Below, piece after piece: positions 15,761 through 24,246 of a stretch of DNA of 39,054 nucleotides. The position numbers were made by a program, and so were the translations under genes. Where the stretch lies: assembly GCA_041751875.1 (NCBI GenBank), contig JBGSIC010000031.1:1-39054 (forward strand), read 5' to 3'. Under the pieces are notes generated by a model, which ran no database searches, was not told the DNA's origin, and saw only the letters and a program-made list of their open reading frames with translations. Numbering within the stretch: position 1 is the stretch's first letter; the number at the start of each line of letters is the position of its first letter. This DNA is from JBGSIC01 sp041751875. Its GTDB lineage: Bacteria; Bdellovibrionota; FAC87; UBA2466; JACKAF01.

Positions 15761-16236
15761 GAAGCCTCGCCCACCTTCTTCTCTATGTTAAGAATCTGAA
15801 GGATCCGATACAGAACAATCTTTTCCTCGAGTCCATCCGAAGGGTATGGCCGCCAGCCGGTATAAAAGTCCTTATATTTCTCTAAATCCTTCACAATGCG
15901 CACGCGTACCATCGGCTGCTCGGAGTCCGTAGCAAACTTCGCAAAACGAAGCTTCATATCGTAGCGGAAGCGTTCCGGAAGATTGAGCTGCTCGGGATGC
16001 GTAAAGACTAGGTCGTTGTAGGGACCGTTGACTGTTTCGGTGTGAATTTTCCCCACGTCCTTATTACTAATCTTTAATGGGTAGTCTCCCAGAGCCTTTA
16101 AAGCCGCAAGCCATACTTGATCGAAGTTTCCTTCGTAGATGCGCGTGTGATACGGCTCCTTTTCCCACTCCCCAGGCTTGGAAGCACACGCCGAAAGTAA
16201 AAACGTGCAGATGAGTACCGAAAAAATGAGCCGCAT
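15757..16236 (-). CDS. Small lipoprotein, hypothetical
   Basis: 159 residues from ATG 16236. The N-terminus MRLIFSVLICTFLLSACAS is a textbook lipoprotein signal with Cys17 in LSAC. The mature part (about 140 residues) has GNFDQVWLAALKALGDYPLKISNKDVGKIHTE, an alpha/beta pattern resembling the repeats in BamC-like and related periplasmic lipoproteins; that resemblance is weak. The frame extends upstream to another ATG at 16368, but that would bury the lipobox at residue 61, so it is rejected. A promoter-like pair sits so close to the ATG that the mRNA may be leaderless. Function unknown. Confidence 0.75.
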   Translation of the reverse strand: MRLIFSVLICTFLLSACASKPGEWEKEPYHTRIYEGNFDQVWLAALKALGDYPLKISNKDVGKIHTETVNGPYNDLVFTHPEQLNLPERFRYDMKLRFAKFATDSEQPMVRVRIVKDLEKYKDFYTGWRPYPSDGLEEKIVLYRILQILNIEKKVGEAS

Positions 16237-16242
16237 AAGGTT

Positions 16243-16272
16243 AGTATAGAGGCGTTTTTTCCAACTCGGCAA
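16243..16272 (-). promoter_or_regulatory. Promoter for a probable leaderless mRNA
   Basis: On the minus strand TTGCCG (16272-16267), 18 bp, TATACT (16248-16243). These match the -35 and -10 consensus at 4/6 and 5/6. Six bases separate the -10 from the lipoprotein ATG at 16236, which puts the expected transcription start on the A of the ATG. No ribosome site can fit. Confidence 0.5.
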
Positions 16273-16700
16273 GAAAACCACGCGAAACACCGCTGAATCT
16301 TGGAGAAATAGAACGAGAAAACGGCCGTTTTGGTTTTCTGCGAATAAAAGCTCCGCGAACAACCGCAACTCTCCCGAAAAACCTGCCCCCCAACCCCCGA
16401 CAAAACCAGATAATGCGCCTCGGTAATTTTATTTAATTAAAAAGCCTTAAAAGCCGAAGCGAGTCATGCGAAAAGGCTTAGTGGATAGGTGTTTCCGGGT
16501 GTCTTCAATTCAGTTAGTTGCAAGTTGAGATTCGGCATGGGGCCGCACCGGTGGGGTGGATAAATCTGACGTCGATAATCGAAAAAAATCGATCCGATAA
16601 CCGATCCAAAACCAGCCAGAAAAACAAAACACTCAAAACGGTTAGCCCACCGCACATAAAATCCCGCCGATCAACCCGATAAAAACGATGCCGAAACATA
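16273..16700. other. Non-coding tract upstream of the recombinase, with iterated CGAT motifs
   Basis: No gene is visible. It contains AT-rich DNA around 16424-16450, an inverted repeat AAGCCTT (16442-16448) / AAGGCTT (16473-16479), and seven copies of CGAT followed by AA, CC, CA or GC at 16573, 16590, 16595, 16602, 16668, 16677 and 16686. The motif cluster resembles protein-binding iterations such as recombinase arm sites, but the spacing is irregular. Confidence 0.35.
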
Positions 16701-16736
16701 ATTTATTAGTTATAATTTTAGTTATCACTAATAAAT
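16701..16736. promoter_or_regulatory. AT-rich inverted repeat with a consensus -10, upstream of the recombinase gene
   Basis: ATTTATTAGT (16701-16710) and ACTAATAAAT (16727-16736) are perfect inverted copies with a 16-bp spacer. A direct repeat TTAGTTAT at 16706-16713 and 16718-16725 (12-bp period) overlaps it. TATAAT at 16711-16716 is a perfect -10 box without a good -35. It could be a recombinase core site, an autoregulatory operator, or both. Confidence 0.45.
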
Positions 16737-16771
16737 AACGGCAATAAACGGCCAGACTTAAAAGCAGACAA

Positions 16772-17998
16772 ATGGCATCTTTGAATTTTCAAAAGTCTCA
16801 AAAATGGAAGTTTTGGAAACCGATTTGGTGGGTTCCGATCGCCGGAAAATTTGTTTCGGTTGTTGGGCATTGGATGCGCCGCACTTCCGCGCCAGACCTG
16901 GAAAAGGTGGTTTTTGACCTCACCGGAAATGAACCCCGTAGGTTGGGCAGTCTAGAGTTCGCAAAAAGGGAACAAGACAAACGAATACGACTGGAAACGC
17001 CCACGCAGAAAGCAACTCCACGAGACACGGTCCAGCAATGGAAACCAAAATTAACGCGCCCCAGCTGGACAGAAGAATTAGTCCCTTTTTTGGCCAATCA
17101 ACTCAGTGACCACACGCGTCGCGCATACGAGTCGGATCTAAAACAGTTCTTTTATTTCGTTTCTCGGCATGTGGATCTCACCGACTTGACCGCTTTAACC
17201 GCCAACCACGTCATTCTCTTTCGCAAAGCCATGGAGGAAGGCCGTTTGACGGGTAAACCGCTCGCCCAGAGCACGATTAACCGCAAACTTGCCGTGATTA
17301 AGAGCTTTATGAATTGGCTGTCGGCCAACAAGGTACTGGATGAGAACCCCGCTCGCTTTGTGAAAGGCTACCCTCAGTCTCAGGAATCCTCGTTGCAGGG
17401 GCTTTCCGATGAGGAGACGCGTAAAATCCTAGATAAACCCAACCGCAATTCGCGTGCGGGGGCTCTGCATGGGGCTATCCTCTATAGTTTGTTTTTCTTG
17501 GGGCTACGAAAAGGGGAGCTCATTGGGCTTAAAGTGGGGGATATCGATACAGAAAGAGGAGTCGATGTCTTAAAGGTACGAGGGAAGGGGCATCGCGTAC
17601 GCATTTTGCCTCTGGTTCCCGCCGTTAAAGAACGCATTTTGCACTACCAAAGAGTTTCTGGGCGGGATTTCACGGATAAAGAGGCCCCCCTTTTTGCGCC
17701 TACTAAAAATCCCCGCACAGGAAGGCTAGAGCGCGCGCTTCACCCTTACGCCATCACCTATATCGTTCAAAAGTACGCCAAAAAGGTCGGTATTTTGAAG
17801 AAAATTTCGCCTCATTCGTGCCGGGCGACCTGCATCTCGAATGCTTTGGATCGCAAAGCCACCCACCGTTCCGTACAGCATCTGGCAGGCTGGTCCACGC
17901 CGCTCATGATCCAGCGCTACGATAAACGACGAGAAGACTTAAAAAACTCCGCTGCGTTTTTGATTGAATATCCGGAAGTGAACGAAGCTACGGCTTAG
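16772..17998 (+). CDS. Tyrosine recombinase (XerC/D-like, phage integrase family)
   Basis: 408 residues. A core-binding SAM-like domain lies at about 98-200 (LSDHTRRAYESDLKQFFYFV, then STINRKLAVIKSFMNWL). The catalytic domain lies at about 210-395, with all active-site residues: Arg246 (GLRKGE), Lys272 (RGKGH), His348 and Arg351 (PHSCR), His370/Trp374 region (QHLAGW) and nucleophile Tyr383 (RYDKR). It should cut and rejoin DNA at a specific site. The first 95 residues form an unusual extension with an aromatic, hydrophobic start (KFWKPIWWVPIAG). No phage or transposon genes flank it; it stands alone between structured non-coding DNA and a palindromic repeat. Only a weak ribosome site is visible. 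Confidence 0.93.
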   Translation: MASLNFQKSQKWKFWKPIWWVPIAGKFVSVVGHWMRRTSAPDLEKVVFDLTGNEPRRLGSLEFAKREQDKRIRLETPTQKATPRDTVQQWKPKLTRPSWTEELVPFLANQLSDHTRRAYESDLKQFFYFVSRHVDLTDLTALTANHVILFRKAMEEGRLTGKPLAQSTINRKLAVIKSFMNWLSANKVLDENPARFVKGYPQSQESSLQGLSDEETRKILDKPNRNSRAGALHGAILYSLFFLGLRKGELIGLKVGDIDTERGVDVLKVRGKGHRVRILPLVPAVKERILHYQRVSGRDFTDKEAPLFAPTKNPRTGRLERALHPYAITYIVQKYAKKVGILKKISPHSCRATCISNALDRKATHRSVQHLAGWSTPLMIQRYDKRREDLKNSAAFLIEYPEVNEATA

Positions 17999-18002
17999 TT
18001 CT

Positions 18003-18083
18003 GTCATTGCGAGGCGGCTACTTCGCAGGGGACGCGGCAATCCCATTGAGATTGCTTCGCCCACTGCGTGGGCTCGCAATGAC
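18003..18083. repeat. 81-bp palindromic REP/MITE-like element
   Basis: The ends GTCATTGCGAG (18003-18013) and CTCGCAATGAC (18073-18083) are perfect 11-bp inverted repeats. An inner stem GCAATC (18037-18042) / GATTGC (18050-18055) and GC-rich arms complete a long hairpin. The CATTGCGAG...AGCAATC wording resembles small interspersed repeats I know from many bacterial genomes. It fills almost all of the 87-bp gap between the convergent recombinase and outer-membrane genes and may also stop transcription from both sides. Confidence 0.75.
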
Positions 18084-18085
18084 GG

Positions 18086-19348
18086 CTAGAAGCTGATAAG
18101 GCCAAAGAATTCCGTTTGAGAAAAATCCCGTACGAAGGAGAGATTATTACTAGTGGCGTTGAAATTCTGCAAGCGTGCGCCAAATCCCCACCCCACGGAA
18201 CTGGTTTTCTTGCGCATGAGTTTGAGTTCTATGGCGTAATGGCTATTAACATTAGCAGACCCTAGACTTGCCATCAGGCCCTCGAGTTCCACTTGAAACT
18301 GAGTTCCTAAGGGAAGTACGAAACGCGCACCGAAGCCAATGTGCTTGGAGTTAATTCCAATCCCCGTCACTTTATCAACTTCCGAACTAATCAGATAGCC
18401 AACGCGAGGTTGAATCACAAAGGAACCTAGCTTCACCTCGTATGACCCGAAGATGCCCAGTTGATAGTAGCGAATAGGGGTTTGCGAACTCCCGATGGGT
18501 AGGTTGAATTCCCCGAGAAGACTCACACCCAGGCTGCCCACAATCGGATAGTGGGGCACTCGGAGGATAAGCAGTGGCGTTGCATCCGAAGCAGAAATAT
18601 CTGAACCTTCGATCTTGGAGAAACCAAAACCAGCTCCTCCGTAAAAAATAGTATCGGGAACAGGCCGGGGAGGCGCCTCAGCCGTCTTGGCTTTTAGGGG
18701 AACAAGATCAAAATTATACTTTTTCTTTTTGTAAACGAAACCAAAGCGCGTGAGTGTTTCCGATGCCTGCTCAATCGAACCTAATTCATAGTATTTCCAC
18801 TGCTCGCCCTTACCTTTAATTTCACGCAGGGTCGAATCTTCAAGCGACACTCCACGCGGATAGCTTACGGTAATGCCGATATTTTTGCTTCCGCGTACGC
18901 AGCTAGTACCTACATAAAAAGGGGTGCTACTTTGATCCGGCTTTAAAACGAGGTTGAACTTGGTACAATTGTCGTCGATTACTGTGGGACCATCGGAATA
19001 ATCGCCCTTGATGGCTAATTTCATCCTTCGACTTCCACTCTCCAAAGCAATCGTTTCCGAAAGACCATTAAACTGTAGCGAGAGCTTGTCGCCCGAGAGC
19101 TTTCCGCGCGTAGGTTTTCCCTTGGTGCGTACCTTTTTGAAGTTCGAAAATGCGGGATTGGAAAAATCCACCCGTTGAATCACAATGCGAACTTTCTCTG
19201 CATTCTTTTTCCAGGCCCAATTAAAAGCGGGAGAAGCCGAGATCTTTTCTTTTCTTTTCCCGGAAAGGGTAAAAACTTCAAAGCTAGGCTTAGCCAGTGC
19301 GGGCAAGACAAGGAAGCACGCTGAAATGTAAACCAGAACCCTTTTCAT
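18086..19348 (-). CDS. Predicted outer-membrane protein with C-terminal barrel
   Basis: 420 residues from ATG 19348 (an in-frame GTG at 19357 is possible). A signal peptide ends near ALA-KP (about residue 20). Residues 20-230 form a basic, strand-rich periplasmic region with two Cys (DDNCTKF and TSCVRG). Residues 240-420 show amphipathic strands with Gly/Tyr turns and end with aromatic Phe, the usual signal for outer-membrane barrel insertion. It starts 42 bp after the stop of the second Cys-rich lipoprotein, so it is likely the last gene of that operon and may anchor or secrete those proteins. No family recognised. Confidence 0.65.
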   Translation of the reverse strand: MKRVLVYISACFLVLPALAKPSFEVFTLSGKRKEKISASPAFNWAWKKNAEKVRIVIQRVDFSNPAFSNFKKVRTKGKPTRGKLSGDKLSLQFNGLSETIALESGSRRMKLAIKGDYSDGPTVIDDNCTKFNLVLKPDQSSTPFYVGTSCVRGSKNIGITVSYPRGVSLEDSTLREIKGKGEQWKYYELGSIEQASETLTRFGFVYKKKKYNFDLVPLKAKTAEAPPRPVPDTIFYGGAGFGFSKIEGSDISASDATPLLILRVPHYPIVGSLGVSLLGEFNLPIGSSQTPIRYYQLGIFGSYEVKLGSFVIQPRVGYLISSEVDKVTGIGINSKHIGFGARFVLPLGTQFQVELEGLMASLGSANVNSHYAIELKLMRKKTSSVGWGFGARLQNFNATSNNLSFVRDFSQTEFFGLISF

Positions 19349-19390
19349 AACCCCCACAACTAACGCTCTACAGTTTTTGTGGCCTTACCC

Positions 19391-21607
19391 CTAAGGACAC
19401 ACTTCTTTACACGTCGGATAAATATACTCAGAAGGCGCCTCAAAGATGCCTGTTGTCATATTGCAACGTGAGAGAAGAAAGTAATTTTGACACGAATCGT
19501 TGCAGCCCACAACTTTCTTGCTGTAGACCGGAATCTCTGCGTCGGGCGTGACATAGCTGTTCTGCCAACGGAGCAAGCACAGGCGAGGCGGTGCACCGCC
19601 GCCTTCGGTATCGCAAGTGTTATCGCAGGAAGCTTTGTCATACGAAGCATCCCCTTGGAGCACACCGCTCTTGCAAAGCCGTTCCTCTTTCTTGCATCCG
19701 CGACCGCAACCATTTAGGACCGTACCGGAATATTTGTAGGCATTGACAGACATGCCTTCGCCAATCTGGCCTCCCCAAGGCAACGGACAGCCCGGGCAAT
19801 TATAAGTATAGGTCGTAAACCATTGCTCTGGGCGACTGGGGTCGTTGGCCGGGTTGTAAGCGATACCATTTCTCTGCAGCTCACCGTTCACGCAGGCAAA
19901 GTTGAACGACAACAAATCCGGATCGTCGGCACAACCCATTTCCGATCGTGAGTACAGTCGAATGCTATCGTTGTTACGAATGGTCCCATACCCCAATAAG
20001 GGGCAGTCACTGCAAGGCGCTTGCGAACAGCGGTACTTGAAGGGAAAGGTGGGATTGGTGGTATCAAGCGGATTGGAGTTTGCGCTATTGACCAACACCC
20101 CGTTGTCGCAACGGGCCAGCACCGATGGTGAGCTCTCGCAACTTTGGCCACACGCGAGTTGCGATACCGATGTCAAACGTTCCGTTGTGCCGTTTGAGAT
20201 CTGTCCCAAAGTGCCGGGCAGAGCGCAGGAACATCCGCTGGGAGGCGAACAAGCCCCAAAAGGGTGAGTCGAGTTATTTCCATCAAAAGCATAGGTATAA
20301 GTGGTCGGCGTAGTGGCACTAGCCACTTCACGGCACGTGCGTACGACATCGATATCGGAACAGTTTGTTCCGCAAGCGGCTTGCCCGAGAGAAAAGAAGT
20401 TCCAAGTGTTGCCGACGGTTACCGTGACGCCTGGGTTATTGGGCACGGGGCAGCGGCATACCCGTCGAGCGCATTGAGGTGCATTGAAAGCTCCCGCACC
20501 ACTAATGGTGTCAAAACTTCCGTTCTGACATGTGCGCACTCGTGGCTCGCAGTCGGCCGAGCAGCCCACATCGAGATTGCGGTAAAAGGTATGGGTTTGG
20601 CCGTGGGGAATATTGGTGCCGGCCATCGGAGCGGGCAAAGGGCAGGAGATGCACGCTTGCGCTTGGCACTGATGACGGTAACCGGCATACGTTGCTGAAT
20701 TAAGATTGATGACTTGGTTGTTTGCGTTGTTCTTCAAAGTCCCGTTGTCGCATCGGACAATCACGTTGGGTTTTCCCGCACATGTTTCCCCGCACGCTGC
20801 GGTAGCGGTGTTCCAGATCTGGCGTGTTTCTGTGTGTGTGAGAATTCCCATCCCACCCGGTAGCGTGCAAGTGCAGTTTGAAGGGTTGGTGCAGGATCGG
20901 TAAATGTTTGCCGCGTTTCCGCTCAACTCAAAAATTTCATTGGGTGCTGAGCCTTGCATTTCGCATGTGCGTGTTTGCTTGGTCGCCGCGCAGGTCGTAC
21001 CGCATGCGGGGGTTTCGGAGGGGTAGAGATCGACCTGCCCATCTAAGCTGACATAGCCTGATTGGTCGGGTAAAGGGCACCGGCATACTTTTCTCTCACA
21101 GCTCGTGTGCTGAAATGTGTTGGTACCTGAAAGCACTCCAAGGACGCAGGTGCGAATTTGTTTTACGTCCTCACAACTGTCGCGGCACCCCACTTCTTGC
21201 GTGCTATAGGTGATGATGGATTCACCGGAAAGAATAAGGTTGTCTCCGAGACGACAAGAGGGGCACTCGTTGACTGTGCACTTAAACGTTTTGGTGCTGA
21301 GGTCGGCTTTCGGACCCAGTGCGCCCCCAGGAAGTTCGGAATGGAGCACGCCATTTTCGCAGACAAGTTCCTGCGCGTAACGTCCACAACCTTCGTTGCA
21401 CTCAACCCGGTCTCTTGAATAGCTGGTAACCTTTGAACCGTGCGCAATATTGCCCAACGGAGTGTCGCAGGAGCATTTTCCTATCTGGCACAGCTCGCGT
21501 TCTTGAGTCTCTACCCTCTGAGAAAGGATGTCGGTTGAATCAGTCACTTCACTTTCACAACCCACTACCAGCCACATTACGGCGATTAATGTAAGAAGTT
21601 TAATCAT
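19391..21607 (-). CDS. Giant cysteine-rich modular lipoprotein 2
   Basis: 738 residues. MIKLLTLIAVMWLVVGCESE is a lipoprotein signal (Cys17 in VVGC). The rest is about ten imperfect modules of 55-80 residues. Each begins near CxC-PLP, has a Gly and Tyr/Phe, then C-x(2,3)-C, a short spacer, R-x-C-x(2,3)-G-x-L/F, and closes with C-x(3,4)-CxC, giving 5-6 Cys per module. An extracytoplasmic, disulfide-bonded rod is the likely form. The protein ends YPTCKEVCP, like its neighbour. ATG 21607 forms an ATGA overlap with the upstream stop; the in-frame start at 21631 is less likely. Function unknown. Confidence 0.8.
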   Translation of the reverse strand: MIKLLTLIAVMWLVVGCESEVTDSTDILSQRVETQERELCQIGKCSCDTPLGNIAHGSKVTSYSRDRVECNEGCGRYAQELVCENGVLHSELPGGALGPKADLSTKTFKCTVNECPSCRLGDNLILSGESIITYSTQEVGCRDSCEDVKQIRTCVLGVLSGTNTFQHTSCERKVCRCPLPDQSGYVSLDGQVDLYPSETPACGTTCAATKQTRTCEMQGSAPNEIFELSGNAANIYRSCTNPSNCTCTLPGGMGILTHTETRQIWNTATAACGETCAGKPNVIVRCDNGTLKNNANNQVINLNSATYAGYRHQCQAQACISCPLPAPMAGTNIPHGQTHTFYRNLDVGCSADCEPRVRTCQNGSFDTISGAGAFNAPQCARRVCRCPVPNNPGVTVTVGNTWNFFSLGQAACGTNCSDIDVVRTCREVASATTPTTYTYAFDGNNSTHPFGACSPPSGCSCALPGTLGQISNGTTERLTSVSQLACGQSCESSPSVLARCDNGVLVNSANSNPLDTTNPTFPFKYRCSQAPCSDCPLLGYGTIRNNDSIRLYSRSEMGCADDPDLLSFNFACVNGELQRNGIAYNPANDPSRPEQWFTTYTYNCPGCPLPWGGQIGEGMSVNAYKYSGTVLNGCGRGCKKEERLCKSGVLQGDASYDKASCDNTCDTEGGGAPPRLCLLRWQNSYVTPDAEIPVYSKKVVGCNDSCQNYFLLSRCNMTTGIFEAPSEYIYPTCKEVCP

Positions 21608-24246
21608 GGGCACACCGCCTGTTCCTCGCATGAGGGGTACAGATAGGAATCATCGCCTGTCCACTTAGGAAAGTGGCAGGTGCGTGTGATCCGGTGGTTT
21701 GAGCATTTGCCTCCGCCGGAAACGCACTTGCGGTTAAACGCTGTGACCGTTGCGTAGAACTCCACTTCGCCTCCGCCCCACGGGAGCACGCAGCCTTTTT
21801 TCTCAAATGAAGGGCTGCTTACCGTCACCGTGTTGGAGCGGCAGCCGGCAAAACTGAGGCACGGCCCACCACCACCACCGCCCGGACCACCATCGCCTAA
21901 ACCTAATCGTCTCTTTATTCCTGAGCCCGGCCCCTCGTCATTGCCATTGCCGCCGCCCGTGCCGCCACCACTTCCATCGTCGGAAAGATCGTTGCAAATA
22001 ATAGAATTGTAGCGGTTCATATCGGCGCCCGACCACGTTCCCCCTTCACCGCACGTGGCTTCAGCCGAGATCGATTGGCAGGTTTGGCCCGCAGGGGCTT
22101 CTTCGAACTCAAAGAGCTTGAGTGTCCCACCAAAAGGAGTGCGCACCCCTTTGAAGCTGCACTCGCACACAGCTGGTTTGCAAGCGGGATACTGGAAGAG
22201 GGTGGTATCGTACGACGGTGTAATGTTTCCGTTCGAGCATGTTAGCAATCGGAAGCGGGCCGTGTCTTCGCAAAGCGTTCGCTGTGCGCAGGTGGCCGCA
22301 TTTACGCTAAAGACCTTAATGGTACGACCGTCATCTACCGTTCCGCCCCAAGGTACTTCGCAGCCACAGCGAATCACTTCGCAGGCGCGGAATCGGTAGA
22401 GGTTCGCCGCATCGCCGCGGCTGCTGGTTGCCCCGGTTGTACCGCAGGTGATAGCGGCCTTAGCCTGTTCGCAGCCTTGAAGGTTACAATCCGTCACTTT
22501 GTCTACTTTATAAAACCCGTCGATGGTCTGACCAAAGGGCACGACGTGCCCATTGACATCACAATCGCAATTACGGGGCGTACAAGGCGAGGCCGAATTA
22601 TAAGGAAGCAGTTCTGCTGCGGTAGCATTAGCCCAAGAGGGCGCCTTTTTGATTACCGAATTTTCACATTTTAGAGTGAGATTCTCGCACGCCTGACCAC
22701 ACGCGGGGCTGGCGGTCTTTGAGACAGTGATAGTCGTATTGTGATCGAAGCTAACCCTATTGCCGGCGCTATTTAGGAACGAGCAGTCCATCGGAGTGTT
22801 ATCGCAGGTCTTGTACTTGAACTTGCTACTATCGTACGTGGAGAGAACCTTGTCGTTACAGCTTACCGATACTTGGTAGGCCGGATTCGTGCACGCGTCG
22901 GGTACTTCAGGGGTGTTATGGTCGTACTGGTAAATGGTCGCGTTACTCCCATCATTGACCAAAATAAACTCCCCGCCTGCTAGATTGACGCGGCATCCGC
23001 AGTCCTCCTGAACGCAACTATCATGAGCGAAGTTCAGAAAGGCTGGATCGGATGCTTGGAGCTCACCAGCACTACAGGTAACAACTCCATCAAACTGATT
23101 ACAGCTTTCTTGACAGGTAACGAGGTTTTTCGAGAATACGGTTTTCGATTGTCCGTCGGCAACGGTTTCTCGCCCAGTGCGTGGGCAATGGCAAATACGT
23201 TTGGTACAATTGCGCGCCGGATGCTGTGTAAACTGCGCTTCGGTTACGGCAACTCCGGGATTCCCTGTTAACCAGGTTCCATCATTGCAAGTCATATTAA
23301 GACGAACATCCGCACATTCCACACCGCAAGCCGGACTTTCTGCCTTGTAGATCGATTTTATTGAATTGTGCGCATAGGTAATTGGATCATTTGGCAGATT
23401 GCAGCCGCAAATGGGATCAATGCACTGCGGGTGGGTGTAAGCAGCATCTCCGCGCCACAACCCGTTATCACAGACACGTACAAGAGACTCAGCCGTACAC
23501 TTTGTAATGCAATCTCCTGTGGTTCTTTTGTAGTAAAGTTTGCCTTGGCCGTGCAGGACAATCTCGGAGGGATTATTCAGTACCGTACAGTTCGCGCAGT
23601 TGGGACCGACACAGGTAACATGCTGACCGGATATGACTCGTTCTCCCGGATCCAACTCTTCGCAAACATCGCAGGTAACGCGGCTCTGGGTTTCGCAAAA
23701 AGGGCATTCAGGCGGTTGGATATAAAATGCGAGTGTGTCGACTTCATCCTCGGAAAAAGTGGGATCGGCCGAATACTCTAAATCAACGTCACAACCCCAC
23801 GGAAGGTTTGTAAACGTCAACTCCTCAATTTGTCCGCCGTCCGCACGGTCGCCCACAATGCGGGTTAGAGAAGCTTCGGGAGTTCTTCCACAAAGAGTCA
23901 TTTGTCCACATTCGACAACTTGGTTCGGAGCGGCAATTGCCTGAATGTCGACGCCTCCATCGCAAAAGGGCCTGCCCGCAAGGAGTTCGGGAGAAAGTGC
24001 GGAAACGTCTCGACAAAAAACGCGTCCGCCTTCCGGAATGCTCCTTTGGATCACAACCGTGTTCCCACCCTGAAAGCACGCTGGTTGATTCTGAGTGGTC
24101 GAATTTGAGACAAGAACAATGGCGGTTTGAGCGCGCAAGACAACGAAGTTTGCGGCTGCTTTAAAGAGATCAGTCACATCAGTCGAACAACCTGCTGTGA
24201 GAAGAACCCCTGCGCTGACGGACAACTGGGTTAGTAAACGTTTCAC
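21604..24246 (-). CDS. Giant cysteine-rich modular lipoprotein 1
   Basis: 880 residues. The lipoprotein signal MKRLLTQLSVSAGVLLTAGCST has Cys20 in TAGC. Residues 20-210 form a different N-terminal domain with fewer Cys. From about 215 to 760 come roughly nine modules of the same Cys pattern as in the downstream protein. A Gly/Asp-rich linker (about 765-810) contains the basic site IKRRLG. A last Cys-rich module ends YPSCEEQAVCP. It is coupled by ATGA overlaps both to the protease gene upstream and to the second Cys-rich gene downstream. The linker would be a natural cleavage point. I know no named family for it. Confidence 0.8.
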   Translation of the reverse strand: MKRLLTQLSVSAGVLLTAGCSTDVTDLFKAAANFVVLRAQTAIVLVSNSTTQNQPACFQGGNTVVIQRSIPEGGRVFCRDVSALSPELLAGRPFCDGGVDIQAIAAPNQVVECGQMTLCGRTPEASLTRIVGDRADGGQIEELTFTNLPWGCDVDLEYSADPTFSEDEVDTLAFYIQPPECPFCETQSRVTCDVCEELDPGERVISGQHVTCVGPNCANCTVLNNPSEIVLHGQGKLYYKRTTGDCITKCTAESLVRVCDNGLWRGDAAYTHPQCIDPICGCNLPNDPITYAHNSIKSIYKAESPACGVECADVRLNMTCNDGTWLTGNPGVAVTEAQFTQHPARNCTKRICHCPRTGRETVADGQSKTVFSKNLVTCQESCNQFDGVVTCSAGELQASDPAFLNFAHDSCVQEDCGCRVNLAGGEFILVNDGSNATIYQYDHNTPEVPDACTNPAYQVSVSCNDKVLSTYDSSKFKYKTCDNTPMDCSFLNSAGNRVSFDHNTTITVSKTASPACGQACENLTLKCENSVIKKAPSWANATAAELLPYNSASPCTPRNCDCDVNGHVVPFGQTIDGFYKVDKVTDCNLQGCEQAKAAITCGTTGATSSRGDAANLYRFRACEVIRCGCEVPWGGTVDDGRTIKVFSVNAATCAQRTLCEDTARFRLLTCSNGNITPSYDTTLFQYPACKPAVCECSFKGVRTPFGGTLKLFEFEEAPAGQTCQSISAEATCGEGGTWSGADMNRYNSIICNDLSDDGSGGGTGGGNGNDEGPGSGIKRRLGLGDGGPGGGGGGPCLSFAGCRSNTVTVSSPSFEKKGCVLPWGGGEVEFYATVTAFNRKCVSGGGKCSNHRITRTCHFPKWTGDDSYLYPSCEEQAVCP

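Noticed and set aside
16237..16368. Longer start for the small lipoprotein
   Set aside because: It would place the lipobox at about residue 60 and cross the likely promoter.
16772..17998. Integron integrase with attC cassettes
   Set aside because: No attC-like array follows; the downstream palindrome is a single REP-like element next to a resident gene.
20264..20698. Plus-strand open frame of 144 codons within the Cys-rich gene
   Set aside because: It is antisense to regular Cys modules; several such shadows occur across 19391-24246.
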